Positions 36,111 to 44,999 of a stretch of DNA of 64,000 nucleotides are shown piece by piece. The number at the start of each line of letters is the position of its first letter. The stretch's first letter is position 1. The stretch is from Neobacillus endophyticus (GTDB lineage: Bacteria > Bacillota > Bacilli > Bacillales > Cytobacillaceae), in assembly GCF_013248975.1 (NCBI RefSeq), contig NZ_JABRWH010000001.1, forward strand, positions 1,116,001-1,180,000, given 5' to 3'. The notes beneath the pieces are model-generated. The model made no database searches. It worked only from the letters and a program-made list of their open reading frames with translations, and was not told where the DNA came from. A program made the position numbers and the translations under genes.

Positions 36111-37379
36111 CTAACAGCTTTTAATTTCTTCAGTATACTTCATTACTGACACATCTTTAGTAAGGTTCTTAACTAGATAATCTCGACCACGCGTTCCCAT
36201 GTCAATCTGCTCATGAGATCTTGCGTTTTCGATAAACCAATTGATATAACTTTCAATACTTTCATAGTCTCCCGGTTCGCAGACTAGGCCGCAGTTTGTC
36301 CCCTCGATAATAAGCCTTGCTTCAGAACCCTCTTCAAGCATTCCTAGCACCGGTTTCCCTGCTGCCATAATCCCGTACAATTTACTTGGGACACTTACTC
36401 CCTTAATCCCCTTAGCGTTTATGCACCAGTGGACATCACCAGCATTTAAGCTATAGATCAGCTCTGCTTTGTCTTGATAAGGGATAAAAATTACATTTTT
36501 AAGATTGTGATTATCCTTATAAAGAACCAATTGATTTCGAATTGAACCTTCACCAACAAATGCGAAAGCTACATCATCTCGATCTTTAAACTTCTTAATA
36601 ACTTTCATTAAGTTTTCAAGATCATAATATAGACCAAGGTTCCCTGAATACATTATGATGAATTTATTTTCCAATCCGTATTTCTTTTTAAAGGCGAAAA
36701 CTTTTTCTTCATCTAACTGTAAAGGGTAGATTTCCTTCTCATCAATCCAGTTATTAATGAATATGTTTTTCGGTACCTTTTTACCTTTGAATCTATTTTC
36801 AAGTGTTTCTACCATATCACGCCCAACTACAATTACCTTGTCAGAACGTTTACAGCTAAATTTATCAAACCACAACATTGATTTTAAAATAAGCGTACTC
36901 TTGCTATATCCTACCGCCATTGTCTGCTCTGGATTAAAGTCCTGAATATTATAGATATATTTCGCGTTTTTCATCCATTTACCCCAAACGCCTATTAAAC
37001 CTCCAAGAATTGGTGGTTGGGAAATAGAATAAACGTAGTCCATTTCTCCGACCTTAAAAGTGGCAATCATGGCTCCAAGGAAATATGCGAGGATATTTTT
37101 AATTCTGCTGATTTTGTTACTCTTGGAGAATTCCGGTACACGAATACGGACAATCTTTACACCGTTGATTTCTTCCTTATAAAACATTTTTGTTTTATAT
37201 TCATCTGCTACTTTTCCTGTATAGGAGGGCACAACACAAATGATGGTTATATCAAACTCGTGAAGCATCCCCTCAGCTAACTCTTTCAATATTTGACCAG
37301 TTGAAGCAACATCTGGAGTATAATAATGTGCATATATTAAAAGCTTTTTCTTTTCATTTTTTTTCATCATATCAACCAT
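36111..37379 (-). CDS. Glycosyltransferase, GT4, WcaI/WbuB-like
   Basis: 422 aa. The N-terminus KLLIYAHYYTPDVASTGQIL, then ELAEGMLHEFDITIICVVPS and SISQPPILGGLIGVWGKWM, matches the WcaI/WbuB branch (family YYxPxxxGxGxR). The donor side reads FIMYSGNLGLYYDLENLMKV, FIPYQDKAELIYSLNAGDVH and GVSVPSKLYGIMAAGKPVLG. WcaI is the putative fucosyltransferase of colanic acid, and this gene directly follows gmd and fcl in transcription order, so a GDP-fucose donor is a fair guess. ATG at 37379 behind AGAGAGAGACTGC. Confidence 0.8.
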   Translation of the reverse strand: MVDMMKKNEKKKLLIYAHYYTPDVASTGQILKELAEGMLHEFDITIICVVPSYTGKVADEYKTKMFYKEEINGVKIVRIRVPEFSKSNKISRIKNILAYFLGAMIATFKVGEMDYVYSISQPPILGGLIGVWGKWMKNAKYIYNIQDFNPEQTMAVGYSKSTLILKSMLWFDKFSCKRSDKVIVVGRDMVETLENRFKGKKVPKNIFINNWIDEKEIYPLQLDEEKVFAFKKKYGLENKFIIMYSGNLGLYYDLENLMKVIKKFKDRDDVAFAFVGEGSIRNQLVLYKDNHNLKNVIFIPYQDKAELIYSLNAGDVHWCINAKGIKGVSVPSKLYGIMAAGKPVLGMLEEGSEARLIIEGTNCGLVCEPGDYESIESYINWFIENARSHEQIDMGTRGRDYLVKNLTKDVSVMKYTEEIKSC

Positions 37380-37502
37380 GCAGTCTCTCTCTTCCCTATC
37401 GGTTAAGCTAACATTCTATAACGGTGCTAGGCCTTAATGCACTAGTCCCTATATTATTTCTTTTTTCTAGACTCACATTAGGTCACAATTCCTTAATCAC
37501 AA

Positions 37503-37540
37503 ACAAAAAAAGACAGATTTGAAAAACAAATCCATCTCCA
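37503..37540 (-). terminator. Intra-operonic terminator after gmd
   Basis: GATGGATTTG pairs with CAAATCTGTC (two G-U pairs) over TTTTT, then TTTTTTTG on the minus strand, directly after the gmd stop. It is the first terminator met after the EAR element. Confidence 0.8.
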
Positions 37541-37545
37541 TTCTC

Positions 37546-38634
37546 TTATATTACATAATCAAACGTTTTCTTAACTATATCCTCGTTGCCTACTTTCATC
37601 ATATCTGCTGCAACCATAATACGAACTAAATCTTCAAACGATGTCCTAGTAGGGTTCCATCCAAGTAAAGTTCGTGCTTTAGTCGGATCTCCTAATAATT
37701 GCTCGACTTCTGCAGGACGGAAGAATTTAGGATCAACTTCAACTACAATCTCGCCTGTAGCTTTATTAATCCCTTTTTCCTCAATACCATGTCCTATCCA
37801 TTCAATTTCAATCCCTACATGTTTGAAGGCGAGGTCGGCAAATTCGCGAACAGAATGCATTTCCCCTGTTGCAATAACAAAATCTTCTGGTTTTTCATGT
37901 TGTAGGATGAGCCACATACATTCAACATAATCTTTTGCATAACCCCAATCACGTAAGGAATCTAGGTTGCCCAGCAGTAATTTCTTTTGTTTCCCTTGTG
38001 CAATGCGTGCTGCAGCAAGGGTAATTTTACGGGTTACAAAAGTTTCACCGCGGCGTTCGGACTCATGGTTAAACAAAATACCGTTAACAGCAAACATGTT
38101 GTAGGATTCTCGATAGTTCTTTGTAATCCAAAAACCATAAATTTTGGCTACACCATACGGAGAACGCGGGTAAAAAGGTGTTGTTTCTTTTTGCGGTACT
38201 TCTTGTACTTTACCGAAAAGTTCAGAAGTGGAAGCTTGGTAAACACGTGTTTTATCTGTTAACCCTAAAATCCGAACGGCCTCCAGAATATTCAACGTAC
38301 CTTTAGCATCGACATCCAATGTGTAGCCAGGCATATCAAAGGAAACACGAACATGCGATTGGGCAGCTAAATTGTAAATTTCATCAGGTTGAATTTCTCC
38401 AATAAGACGGGTAACATTTAACGCATCAGTCACATCACCATAATGAAGATGGAAATTTTTATTATTTACAAGGACACTTGCTTCTTCTTCTGTCAGAATA
38501 TCCTCTAAACGCTCCTGATTGTAAGAAGAACTGCGTCGGATGATTCCGTGTACTTCATATCCTTTTTCTAATAAAAACTCTGCTAAGTAAGAACCATCTT
38601 GTCCTGTAACACCGGTAATTAATGCTTTTTTCAT
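37546..38634 (-). CDS. gmd: GDP-mannose 4,6-dehydratase
   Basis: 362 aa. The NADP-binding start [20 protein letters not shown], the [20 protein letters not shown] segment, [19 protein letters not shown] and the catalytic [17 protein letters not shown] are all present, with [17 protein letters not shown]. It converts GDP-mannose to GDP-4-keto-6-deoxymannose in the cytosol, the first step to GDP-L-fucose. Together with fcl it makes the fucose branch of the locus. ATG at 38634 with GGAGGAC upstream, 20 bases after fcl. Confidence 0.95.
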   Translation of the reverse strand: MKKALITGVTGQDGSYLAEFLLEKGYEVHGIIRRSSSYNQERLEDILTEEEASVLVNNKNFHLHYGDVTDALNVTRLIGEIQPDEIYNLAAQSHVRVSFDMPGYTLDVDAKGTLNILEAVRILGLTDKTRVYQASTSELFGKVQEVPQKETTPFYPRSPYGVAKIYGFWITKNYRESYNMFAVNGILFNHESERRGETFVTRKITLAAARIAQGKQKKLLLGNLDSLRDWGYAKDYVECMWLILQHEKPEDFVIATGEMHSVREFADLAFKHVGIEIEWIGHGIEEKGINKATGEIVVEVDPKFFRPAEVEQLLGDPTKARTLLGWNPTRTSFEDLVRIMVAADMMKVGNEDIVKKTFDYVI

Positions 38635-38653
38635 ATTGTCCTCCGAATTTATA

Positions 38654-39598
38654 TTAATTTACTTTTACAAGTTCGTTATTTAAAAACCATTGATAAGCTT
38701 TCTTTAGACCTTCCTCCAGAGAAGTTGTCGCTTTCCACCCTAAAGAATGCAGTTTCGTTACATCAACCAATTTTCTTGGTGTACCATCTGGCTTAGATGT
38801 GTCAAATTGAATTTCGCCTGTGTACTCCACCACATCTTTGATCTTTTCTGCCAACTCTTTTATAGGAAGATCTTCTCCAACACCAATATTCACGATTTCA
38901 CTACCGGAATAGTGATCCATGAGATAGACGCAGGCTTCTGCAAGATCATCTGAATAAAGGAATTCGCGTTTAGGCGTTCCTGTTCCCCAAACTTCTACAA
39001 ACGGAGCATTACTTTCCTTCGCTTCATGGAACTTGCGGATTAATGCCGGTAAAACGTGGGAAGTATGTAAATCAAAGTTATCATTTGGACCATAGAGATT
39101 GGTTGGCATCACCGAAATATACTTCGTACCATACTGACGGTTATACGATTGGCACATTTTAATTCCGGCAATTTTGGCAATCGCGTAAGCATCATTTGTC
39201 GGTTCAAGTTCTCCAGTTAACAGGTACTCTTCCTTTAAAGGCTGCAAAGCAAGCTTGGGATATATACACGTACTCCCTAGGAACAACAGCTTCTTCACAC
39301 CATTCCGGTAAGCTGCATCAATGATATTGGTTTGAATCAAGAGATTATCTCGGATAAAATCCGCAGGATATTCATTGTTTGCTACAATCCCGCCAACCTT
39401 TGCCGCAGCAAGAAAAACGAATTCGGGCTTCTCTTCGGCAAAAAAGCTATCTACCGCCAACTTATCTCTCAGATCTAAATCATTACTTGTTCGATATACT
39501 AGGTTGGAGTACCCCTTTTCTCCAAGTTTTCTTATAATGGCAGAGCCAACAAGGCCCCTATGTCCAGCAACATATATTTTTGATTCTTTCTCCATCAT
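38654..39598 (-). CDS. fcl: GDP-L-fucose synthase
   Basis: 314 aa. [20 protein letters not shown] binds [24 protein letters not shown] and [20 protein letters not shown] carry the Ser/Tyr/Lys catalytic set. [20 protein letters not shown] is the usual WcaG signature. It epimerises and reduces GDP-4-keto-6-deoxymannose to GDP-L-fucose. It lies directly before gmd in transcription. Length is standard. Start ATG at 39598 or the next codon. Confidence 0.95.
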   Translation of the reverse strand: MMEKESKIYVAGHRGLVGSAIIRKLGEKGYSNLVYRTSNDLDLRDKLAVDSFFAEEKPEFVFLAAAKVGGIVANNEYPADFIRDNLLIQTNIIDAAYRNGVKKLLFLGSTCIYPKLALQPLKEEYLLTGELEPTNDAYAIAKIAGIKMCQSYNRQYGTKYISVMPTNLYGPNDNFDLHTSHVLPALIRKFHEAKESNAPFVEVWGTGTPKREFLYSDDLAEACVYLMDHYSGSEIVNIGVGEDLPIKELAEKIKDVVEYTGEIQFDTSKPDGTPRKLVDVTKLHSLGWKATTSLEEGLKKAYQWFLNNELVKVN

Positions 39599-39615
39599 TT
39601 GTATATACCTCTTTT

Positions 39616-40287
39616 CTAGAAAGCATCATCTGACCCAAATAGAACCACAACCGTTTTGAAAATAATTTTCATATCATAGAGAAAGGAACGGTTTTGCATA
39701 TATTTAAGGTCCAGTTCCACCATTTCTTCAAATCCTACACTATTTCTTCCTGTTACTTGCCAAAGGCCTGTACATCCTGGAGTAACCCTTAACCGCTGTT
39801 TATCATAGTCAGAATACTCCACAACCTCCCTCGGAAGTGGCGGACGTGGACCGACCAGCGTCATATCACCTTTTAAAACATTGAACAGCTGAGGCAGTTC
39901 GTCAATACTTGTTTTTCGAATGAATTTACCTATTTTTGTGATCCTGGGGTCATCTTTCATTTTGAACATGGCCCCACTTACCTCATTGTATTGTAAAAGT
40001 TCAGCCAGTATCTCTTCTGCATTCGAGACCATCGAACGGAATTTATACATGTTGAATTCCTTTCCGTTCAATCCAACACGTTTTTGTGAAAAGAAAATCT
40101 TTCCTTTTGGATCCTCCATTTTGATTAAAATTGCGACAATCCAGAATAGAAAACTTAATAGGATGATGCCAATTAAAGCACCTATAATATCAATTGTTCG
40201 TTTAGTCATGAGATATGGAAGGCTGTCATTTACATGAACATTCTGCTTCTTCATATATGTAGCATCTTCATTTGCTAGATTGCTCAA
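39616..40287 (-). CDS. Undecaprenyl-phosphate sugar phosphotransferase (initiating enzyme)
   Basis: 223 aa. One membrane segment at about 31-53 ([20 protein letters not shown]), then the conserved cytosolic catalytic domain: [51 protein letters not shown] and [16 protein letters not shown]. This is the short CpsE/WbaP/EpsL-type (PHPT) enzyme, lacking the extra N-terminal helices. It moves a sugar-1-phosphate, probably glucose or galactose, to undecaprenyl phosphate and so starts each repeat unit. ATG at 40287 behind GGGGTCCAG. Confidence 0.88.
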   Translation of the reverse strand: MSNLANEDATYMKKQNVHVNDSLPYLMTKRTIDIIGALIGIILLSFLFWIVAILIKMEDPKGKIFFSQKRVGLNGKEFNMYKFRSMVSNAEEILAELLQYNEVSGAMFKMKDDPRITKIGKFIRKTSIDELPQLFNVLKGDMTLVGPRPPLPREVVEYSDYDKQRLRVTPGCTGLWQVTGRNSVGFEEMVELDLKYMQNRSFLYDMKIIFKTVVVLFGSDDAF

Positions 40288-40308
40288 ATCTGGACCCCTG
40301 CCTTTTCA

Positions 40309-41202
40309 TTACAACAATACTTCTTCTTTATCTAATGTAGAAACTAGATTTTTTAAGTAATCTAACATTTCATCTCGAAGGTCTTCATGCTTTAACGCAA
40401 ATTCAATCGTTGTTTTGACAAAACCAAACTTTTCTCCTACATCATAACGAGTTCCTTCAAAATCATAGGCAAACACTCGTTGAATTTCATTTAATCTTTG
40501 AATCGCATCCGTTAATTGGATTTCTCCTCCGGTCCCTTTCTCCTGGCGATCAAGAAACATAAAGATTTCCGGAGTAAGGACATAGCGTCCCATAATGGCT
40601 AAATTCGATGGTGCTGTACCCTGTTTTGGCTTCTCAACAAAATTGTTTACTTGGTATCTTCTTCCCTCCTGGTAAGCAGGGTCAATAATTCCATAGCGAT
40701 GTGTTTCTGAATCGGCTACCTGCTGAACACCAATAACGGATGAAAAAGTTTCTTCATAGTGATTGATTAGTTGTCTTAAGCAAGGGGTATCACTCTGCAC
40801 GATATCATCACCCAATAGGACCGCAAATGGTTCATTCCCAATAAAATTCCGGGCACACCACACGGCATGACCAAGTCCTTTTGGTTCTTTTTGACGAATG
40901 TAGTGAATATCGGCTAGATTAGTAGAGTATTGAACCCTCTTTAATAGCTCATATTTTTCCTTCTCAACTAAGTTCTGCTCTAATTCAAGTGCATTATCAA
41001 AGTGATCTTCGATTGCGCGTTTCCCTTTACCTGTAACGATGATAATATCCTCAATACCAGAGGCAACGGCTTCTTCCACTATGTACTGTATCGTAGGTTT
41101 ATCGACAATCGGCAGCATTTCTTTCGGCATAGCTTTGGTTGCTGGTAAAAATCTGGTTCCTAACCCTGCAGCAGGGATGATCGCCTTTCTTACTTTCTTC
41201 AT
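40309..41202 (-). CDS. galU: UTP-glucose-1-phosphate uridylyltransferase
   Basis: 297 aa. [77 protein letters not shown] and [10 protein letters not shown] are all classical GalU/GtaB features. It makes UDP-glucose, which can feed the initiating transferase and Ugd. The ATG at 41202 lies behind GGGGGAAATAATT. It is the first complete gene downstream of the EAR RNA. A second, housekeeping copy probably exists elsewhere. Confidence 0.93.
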   Translation of the reverse strand: MKKVRKAIIPAAGLGTRFLPATKAMPKEMLPIVDKPTIQYIVEEAVASGIEDIIIVTGKGKRAIEDHFDNALELEQNLVEKEKYELLKRVQYSTNLADIHYIRQKEPKGLGHAVWCARNFIGNEPFAVLLGDDIVQSDTPCLRQLINHYEETFSSVIGVQQVADSETHRYGIIDPAYQEGRRYQVNNFVEKPKQGTAPSNLAIMGRYVLTPEIFMFLDRQEKGTGGEIQLTDAIQRLNEIQRVFAYDFEGTRYDVGEKFGFVKTTIEFALKHEDLRDEMLDYLKNLVSTLDKEEVLL

Positions 41203-41352
41203 AATTATTTCCCCCTTATAAGTAATTTAATTTTGAATAGTATGATTTTTGAAATCACTAAAAAATCCATATAATAAATACCTAATGAAAATACAAGTGT
41301 CTGGTCCTATCCTTTCATTAGCCATTTATCACCTTAATCTTTAATATAATAA

Positions 41353-41505
41353 TCGGGCATCTAACCCGCCCTCACATCATGCTCTTGACGACATGCGTCT
41401 AAGGCCCTTCAACCCACAGCATGACCGAGTACCACCATCGATAACGGCTAGGCAGTCCTTACCGTTCAGGCCTAAACCTGCTAAAGTATAGAATTGTTGA
41501 GCCGT
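41353..41505 (-). ncRNA. EAR (eps-associated RNA) antitermination element
   Basis: A GC-rich island of about 150 bases inside AT-rich DNA, on the coding strand, between the eps kinase genes and galU. Visible pairings on the minus strand: CGGCT…AGCCG, AACGG…CCGTT, TCATGCT…AGCATGA, and a final GGGC-loop-GCCC hairpin followed by ATTATTATATT. It holds GGTACTCGGTCATGCTGTGG and GGGCCTTAGACGCATG, which I recall from the epsC/EAR family. In B. subtilis EAR sits between the second and third eps genes and lets polymerase pass later terminators. Here at least three terminators lie downstream. Confidence 0.8.
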
Positions 41506-41718
41506 TTCTAGTGATTTACTAAAATAAAAAAAATCATTTTCTTCCTAATAACCACCGGAGCATATATAAATAATCCCTTCCATACTCAGGGGAATTAATT
41601 TAGTAATGTGCGTTCTTTCACATTTCGCAAGTTCAAAACAATGAAATGAGTTAAATTGCTTTACCAGTTGCAAGGAGAAGGCATAAATCTTATTCAAAAA
41701 TAATCAGTTTACGGTTAC
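41506..41718. other. Gene-free leader between phosphatase remnant and EAR
   Basis: About 210 bases with no ORF or hairpin that I would trust. It may be further decayed phosphatase sequence. Confidence 0.3.
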
Positions 41719-41853
41719 TTAATGATTGTCCAAATGAGGAGTGGCGATGATTGTACGGATGCCTGCTTTTTCCGTTTCCCTTGCCATTGCATACTTTCAT
41801 ACATTGTTTTGAACGATTATTCATTCTTAACAATGACAATGGATTTCAATCAA
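41719..41853 (-). pseudogene. Vestige of CpsB/YwqE-type tyrosine phosphatase
   Basis: Directly after the kinase gene, a TTG behind GGGGGAG opens LIEIHCHC, the metal-binding start of the PHP-type phosphatase family (MIDIHCHIL). In-frame stops follow, then KYAMARETEKAGIRTIIATP and HLDNH, where the family has MA..A...GI.TIIATPHH. The central segment is mutated and the remaining 200 or so residues are gone. Intact homologues dephosphorylate the partner tyrosine kinase. Confidence 0.7.
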
Positions 41854-41888
41854 TTGCCGTCGCTCCCCCTTTTTCAATTAGTGATCCC

Positions 41889-42596
41889 TTAATTTTGGGC
41901 TCCGTAGTAATAGTTAATTTCCGATCCTTTAACTTCCTTATTATTCAAGACAATCCCGATCAACTTGCTATGGGTGGAGTCCAGTACACCCTTTGCTTTT
42001 ATCATTTGTTCTGTTTCTGTTTTTCCGCTAGAAACTACCAGAATGGTTCCTTGGCATTTATTCGCCAATATTTGCGCATCTGCAACAGCTAATAATGGCG
42101 GTGTATCAAAGATAATTAAGTCAAATGTTTCATCTAGTGCTTCCTTGCAAAATTGATCCATCATATTGGAACCAAGCAATTCTGCAGGATTTGGCGGAAT
42201 AGGTCCACTTGTTAACACATATAAATTTTTCTGATCTGTTTCATGAATAGCCTCTTCTAAAGCCTTTTGTCTTGTTAACACCGTTGTTAGACCATATACA
42301 TTCGTTTTATTGAATGTATAGTGGATCGTCGGTTTTCTCATATCCGCATCGACAAGAAGTACTTTCTTCCCTTGCTGAGCAAAGACAACTGCCGCGTTCG
42401 CTGCTGTTGTTGACTTTCCTTCTTCAGGACCTGGAGATGTCACCAAGAAAGATTGGATTTGCTCGTCAATCGAGGAATATTGAATATTTGTTCGGAGTGT
42501 TCGATATTGCTCCGATATTGGTGATTTAGGATTTGATAAAGCAATCAAGTTTCTTCTATTATTTATTTCATTTTTTTTCCTTTTTTTAAGAGCCAA
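41889..42596 (-). CDS. Tyrosine-protein kinase (CpsD/CapB/EpsB type)
   Basis: About 235 aa. BY-kinase domain: SPISEQYRTLRTNIQYSS, Walker A in SPGPEEGKSTTAANAAVVFA, Walker A' KVLLVDADMRKP and Walker B LIIFDTPPLL. A short C-terminal Tyr cluster, NYYYGAQN, is the autophosphorylation site. I start at TTG 42596 behind GAGGTG, overlapping the modulator gene by 11 bases; the frame continues to 42620. With its membrane partner it controls chain length and polymer output. The matching phosphatase gene downstream is only a remnant. Confidence 0.88.
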   Translation of the reverse strand: MALKKRKKNEINNRRNLIALSNPKSPISEQYRTLRTNIQYSSIDEQIQSFLVTSPGPEEGKSTTAANAAVVFAQQGKKVLLVDADMRKPTIHYTFNKTNVYGLTTVLTRQKALEEAIHETDQKNLYVLTSGPIPPNPAELLGSNMMDQFCKEALDETFDLIIFDTPPLLAVADAQILANKCQGTILVVSSGKTETEQMIKAKGVLDSTHSKLIGIVLNNKEVKGSEINYYYGAQN

Positions 42597-43335
42597 TGGT
42601 TTCACCTCTAAAAACGACATTTCGATCCGTACTACTTTGATTACCAGCTGATAACTTTGTTGGATCCATCATCGCTATGACACCTACGACTGGAACCCCC
42701 GTTAATTTCTCAATTTCCTGTTCATCTTTGACTGTATTGTCTAGAAATTCGAGAAGGAAAGTTAATCCAATCCCCGCCATTACTCCAACAACTAATGCTA
42801 TTGCAATATTCTGAAGTTTTTTCGGCTTAATCGGGCTTGGATGTTCCGGTGCTACCGCTTTGGACAAAATACTAACATTGTCCACCTTCATGATTTTGAC
42901 GATTTCTGTTCTAAAGACATCTGCTATGCTATTAGCAATTTGCGTGGCTCTTGCTGCATCAGTATCAGTTACAGATAAATTGACAACCTGTGAATTCGTC
43001 TCGTTTTGAACTGTGATTGCTTGAACAAGCTGACCCTCAGTCATATTTAAATTCAAATCTTGAATGACTTTATCCAAAATAGCTGGACTTTTGATAATAA
43101 CATTATAGGTATTGATTAATTGAAGATTCGTTTGTACCTCATTGTTTTGGTACGGAGTATCTTCTCCTTTTGACTGGTTGACTAGCAATTGAGTGGATGC
43201 CTGATAGATTGGTGTCATAACAAAGTAGCTGAAGATCCCGCTAATTAAAACAGCAATAAAGGTGATGCCTAAAATTAACTTCATTCGTTTTCGTAGTGTT
43301 TGCAATAATTCCTTAAGACTAATAGTTTCTTCCAT
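42586..43335 (-). CDS. Wzz-type chain-length modulator (CapA/EpsA/YveK type)
   Basis: 249 aa from the ATG at 43335 after AAGGAGGGCAAC. Two membrane helices at about 19-40 (LILGITFIAVLISGIFSYFV) and 170-192 (IAIALVVGVMAGIGLTFLLE) flank an outer domain. PSPIKPKK precedes the second helix, the usual Wzz proline motif. The short cytosolic tail (TGVPVVGVIAMMD) activates the kinase encoded next. It is the first gene of the capsule operon; putative SinR-type operators lie just upstream. Confidence 0.88.
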   Translation of the reverse strand: MEETISLKELLQTLRKRMKLILGITFIAVLISGIFSYFVMTPIYQASTQLLVNQSKGEDTPYQNNEVQTNLQLINTYNVIIKSPAILDKVIQDLNLNMTEGQLVQAITVQNETNSQVVNLSVTDTDAARATQIANSIADVFRTEIVKIMKVDNVSILSKAVAPEHPSPIKPKKLQNIAIALVVGVMAGIGLTFLLEFLDNTVKDEQEIEKLTGVPVVGVIAMMDPTKLSAGNQSSTDRNVVFRGETIGS

Positions 43336-43456
43336 GTTGCCCTCCTTCGACTTTTCCAAAATATAGAACTCTAGTTATTTGATAAAAAAACTGTAAATTC
43401 GATACAAAATGATAATTCTCATCCGTTCTCACAGCAATGATTTTACACGGTTTGCC

Positions 43457-43472
43457 GTTCTTTGTATAGAAC
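43457..43472. promoter_or_regulatory. SinR-like operator upstream of the capsule operon
   Basis: GTTCTTTGTATAGAAC is a 16-base inverted repeat whose halves match the SinR box GTTCTYT. It lies about 125 bases upstream of the first operon gene. SinR itself is not in the window, so the regulator is inferred. Confidence 0.5.
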
Positions 43473-43508
43473 TTCGATTCGACACAATTCGCAAAATTGT
43501 ACACTTTT

Positions 43509-43524
43509 GTTCTATATATTGAAC
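43509..43524. promoter_or_regulatory. Second SinR-like operator
   Basis: GTTCTATATATTGAAC, another 16-base inverted repeat of the same design, 52 bases from the first. A TACAAT box (minus strand, near 43498-43503) lies between the two and may be the operon -10. A further half-site (ATAGAAC) sits near 43363. Confidence 0.45.
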
Positions 43525-43610
43525 CTGTAAATGCAGTTTTAAACAATTTTCTACTCTTTCGAGTATTATATTAATATAATTTACGCTTAATTAATTCTAC
43601 AGAACATACA

Positions 43611-43643
43611 GAAAAAGCTGCTGGAGTTTCCAGCAGCTTCTTA
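43611..43643 (-). terminator. Terminator of the 51-aa gene
   Basis: AAGCTGCTGGA pairs with TCCAGCAGCTT with a short loop, followed by TTTCTGTATG on the minus strand. Confidence 0.75.
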
Positions 43644-43655
43644 TTTATTCATCTA

Positions 43656-43811
43656 TTAATCAACTAAGATATTCTTCAAATCAGCTTCTAATTCTTCCAT
43701 TAAGCTTGCCAATTTTAAATCCGCCTCATTCAGACCTTTATCATAAGCTTTTTTCACAATTTCCTTGAAATCAGCCAGATTCAAACTCTTCTTCGACGTT
43801 TCTTGCTCCAC
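43656..43811 (-). CDS. 51-aa acidic helical protein
   Basis: GTG at 43811 with AAGGAGG six bases upstream. The peptide reads VEQETSKKSLNLADFKEIVK, then KAYDKGLNEADLKLASLMEE, ending LKNILVD. It is likely wholly helical. A hairpin with a CAGCAGC stem follows its stop (AGAAGCTGCTGGAAACTCCAGCAGCTT, near 43613-43640). Family not recognised. It lies upstream of the capsule operon in the same direction but is separated by the terminator and the operator region. Confidence 0.6.
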   Translation of the reverse strand: MEQETSKKSLNLADFKEIVKKAYDKGLNEADLKLASLMEELEADLKNILVD

Positions 43812-43991
43812 ACAATTCCTCCTTCGACTTATAATTACATATTTTACTAAAATACGTGTAAAAATTAAACACAAATTATTGAAATTTGATGAAATTAAGC
43901 CGATCTGAATGTGTTTTATTATAAGTTACTCCTGATTCATCATACTAATAGAGTATGCTATACTTCTTTTAATGTGCAGGAGAAGCAACGT

Positions 43992-44243
43992 ATGAGGGCC
44001 TTTAGAAGGGTTTTTAGATTGGAGCTTCGTTACATTTTACCAGTTTTAGATGATGTTGATTTAATCTTTATTTGTTTGACATACTACTACAAATTCCTTA
44101 TTGCAGCAAAGGATTATAAGCCCTTTCGAGGAATTCACTACAACCACGGATTATTGGAAACGAAAACCTATTTATTATATGCATTTAGCTGTAGACGCTT
44201 TCATTTATTTGTACTGAATTTGTCGAAAGTTGACGAAATATAA
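43992..44243 (+). CDS. Doubtful small basic ORF
   Basis: 83 aa from ATG 43992 behind AGGAGAAGCAACGT. It holds RAFRRVFRLELRYILPVLDD and many aromatic residues. It has no recognised family and no terminator. A fair ribosome site is the only support. Confidence 0.25.
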   Translation: MRAFRRVFRLELRYILPVLDDVDLIFICLTYYYKFLIAAKDYKPFRGIHYNHGLLETKTYLLYAFSCRRFHLFVLNLSKVDEI

Positions 44244-44299
44244 TTGTATTTGCAAAAAAAAAATAGGAAGCCTACCAAAATTAAAAAAGGAGGTTCGTT

Positions 44300-44899
44300 T
44301 TGTTGAATAATAATATTCTTTCTATTTTTACACAAATCCCTAAAGTTGAAATAGGCCATCGGGTCGTTCTTGGAATAGACGGTTTAAGCCGCTCAGGGAA
44401 AACAACGTTCGTTAAAGAGATTGGCAAACTTTTAGAGACAAAAGAAATCCCGGTTTGTATATTTCATATCGATGATTACATAGTAGAGAGAAAAAGAAGA
44501 TACAATACAAGATTTGATGAGTGGTATGAATATTACTATTTACAATGGGATGTGAGGTATTTAACAGATTCCTTGTTTAAAAAATTAAAAATTGACTCGG
44601 AAATGCACCTGCTTAAGTATGATCCTGATTCAGATGCCCAATATGAACAGGTGGTAGAGCTACCTGTTACTTGTCTCATTATCGTAGAAGGGGTATTTCT
44701 TCAAAGAAAAGAGTGGAGGCCTTACTATGATTTTATGATTTACTTGGACTGCTCAAGAGAGAAGAGGTTTCAGAGAGAAAGTGAAGCGACTCAAAATCAT
44801 CTGGAGAAGTTTGAGAATCGATATTGGAAGGCCGAGGATTATTATATGGATACTGAACTTCCGATGACACGTGCAGATGTGATTATGAATAATGATTAA
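44300..44899 (+). CDS. Uridine kinase-like P-loop kinase
   Basis: 199 aa. A P-loop in VLGIDGLSRSGKTTFVKEIG, then VCIFHIDDYIVERKRRYN with the substrate-side Asp pair, a central YDPDSD, IIVEGVFLQRKEWRPYYDFM and a lid-like RFQRESE. This is the Bacillus 'kinase / uridine kinase-like' family with unproven substrate. The start is TTG at 44302 or GTT/TTG context after AAAAGGAGG; the frame start is given. It stands alone and is followed by a hairpin (AAGGAAGGTTCAGGATTCTGAGCCTTCCTT). A related kinase lies 1 kb downstream on the other strand. Confidence 0.7.
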   Translation: MLNNNILSIFTQIPKVEIGHRVVLGIDGLSRSGKTTFVKEIGKLLETKEIPVCIFHIDDYIVERKRRYNTRFDEWYEYYYLQWDVRYLTDSLFKKLKIDSEMHLLKYDPDSDAQYEQVVELPVTCLIIVEGVFLQRKEWRPYYDFMIYLDCSREKRFQRESEATQNHLEKFENRYWKAEDYYMDTELPMTRADVIMNND

Positions 44900-44911
44900 A
44901 GAAGCGAATAA

Positions 44912-44952
44912 TAAAGGAAGGTTCAGGATTCTGAGCCTTCCTTTATTATTAC
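44912..44952 (+). terminator. Terminator after the kinase gene
   Basis: AAAGGAAGGTTCAG pairs with CTGAGCCTTCCTTT, followed by ATTATTACG. Confidence 0.8.
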
Positions 44953-44999
44953 GTTTTATTAGATAGCCTTCAGAAGGAGCAGCCCCAAGCCAATTTCAT

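Noticed and set aside
41751..42092. 113-codon plus ORF opposite the kinase gene
   Set aside because: It is antisense to the kinase and the phosphatase remnant, both of which have clear family motifs.
43319..43546. 75-codon minus ORF over the capsule operon promoter
   Set aside because: It overlaps the start of the modulator gene and the SinR-like operators and has no ribosome site or family.
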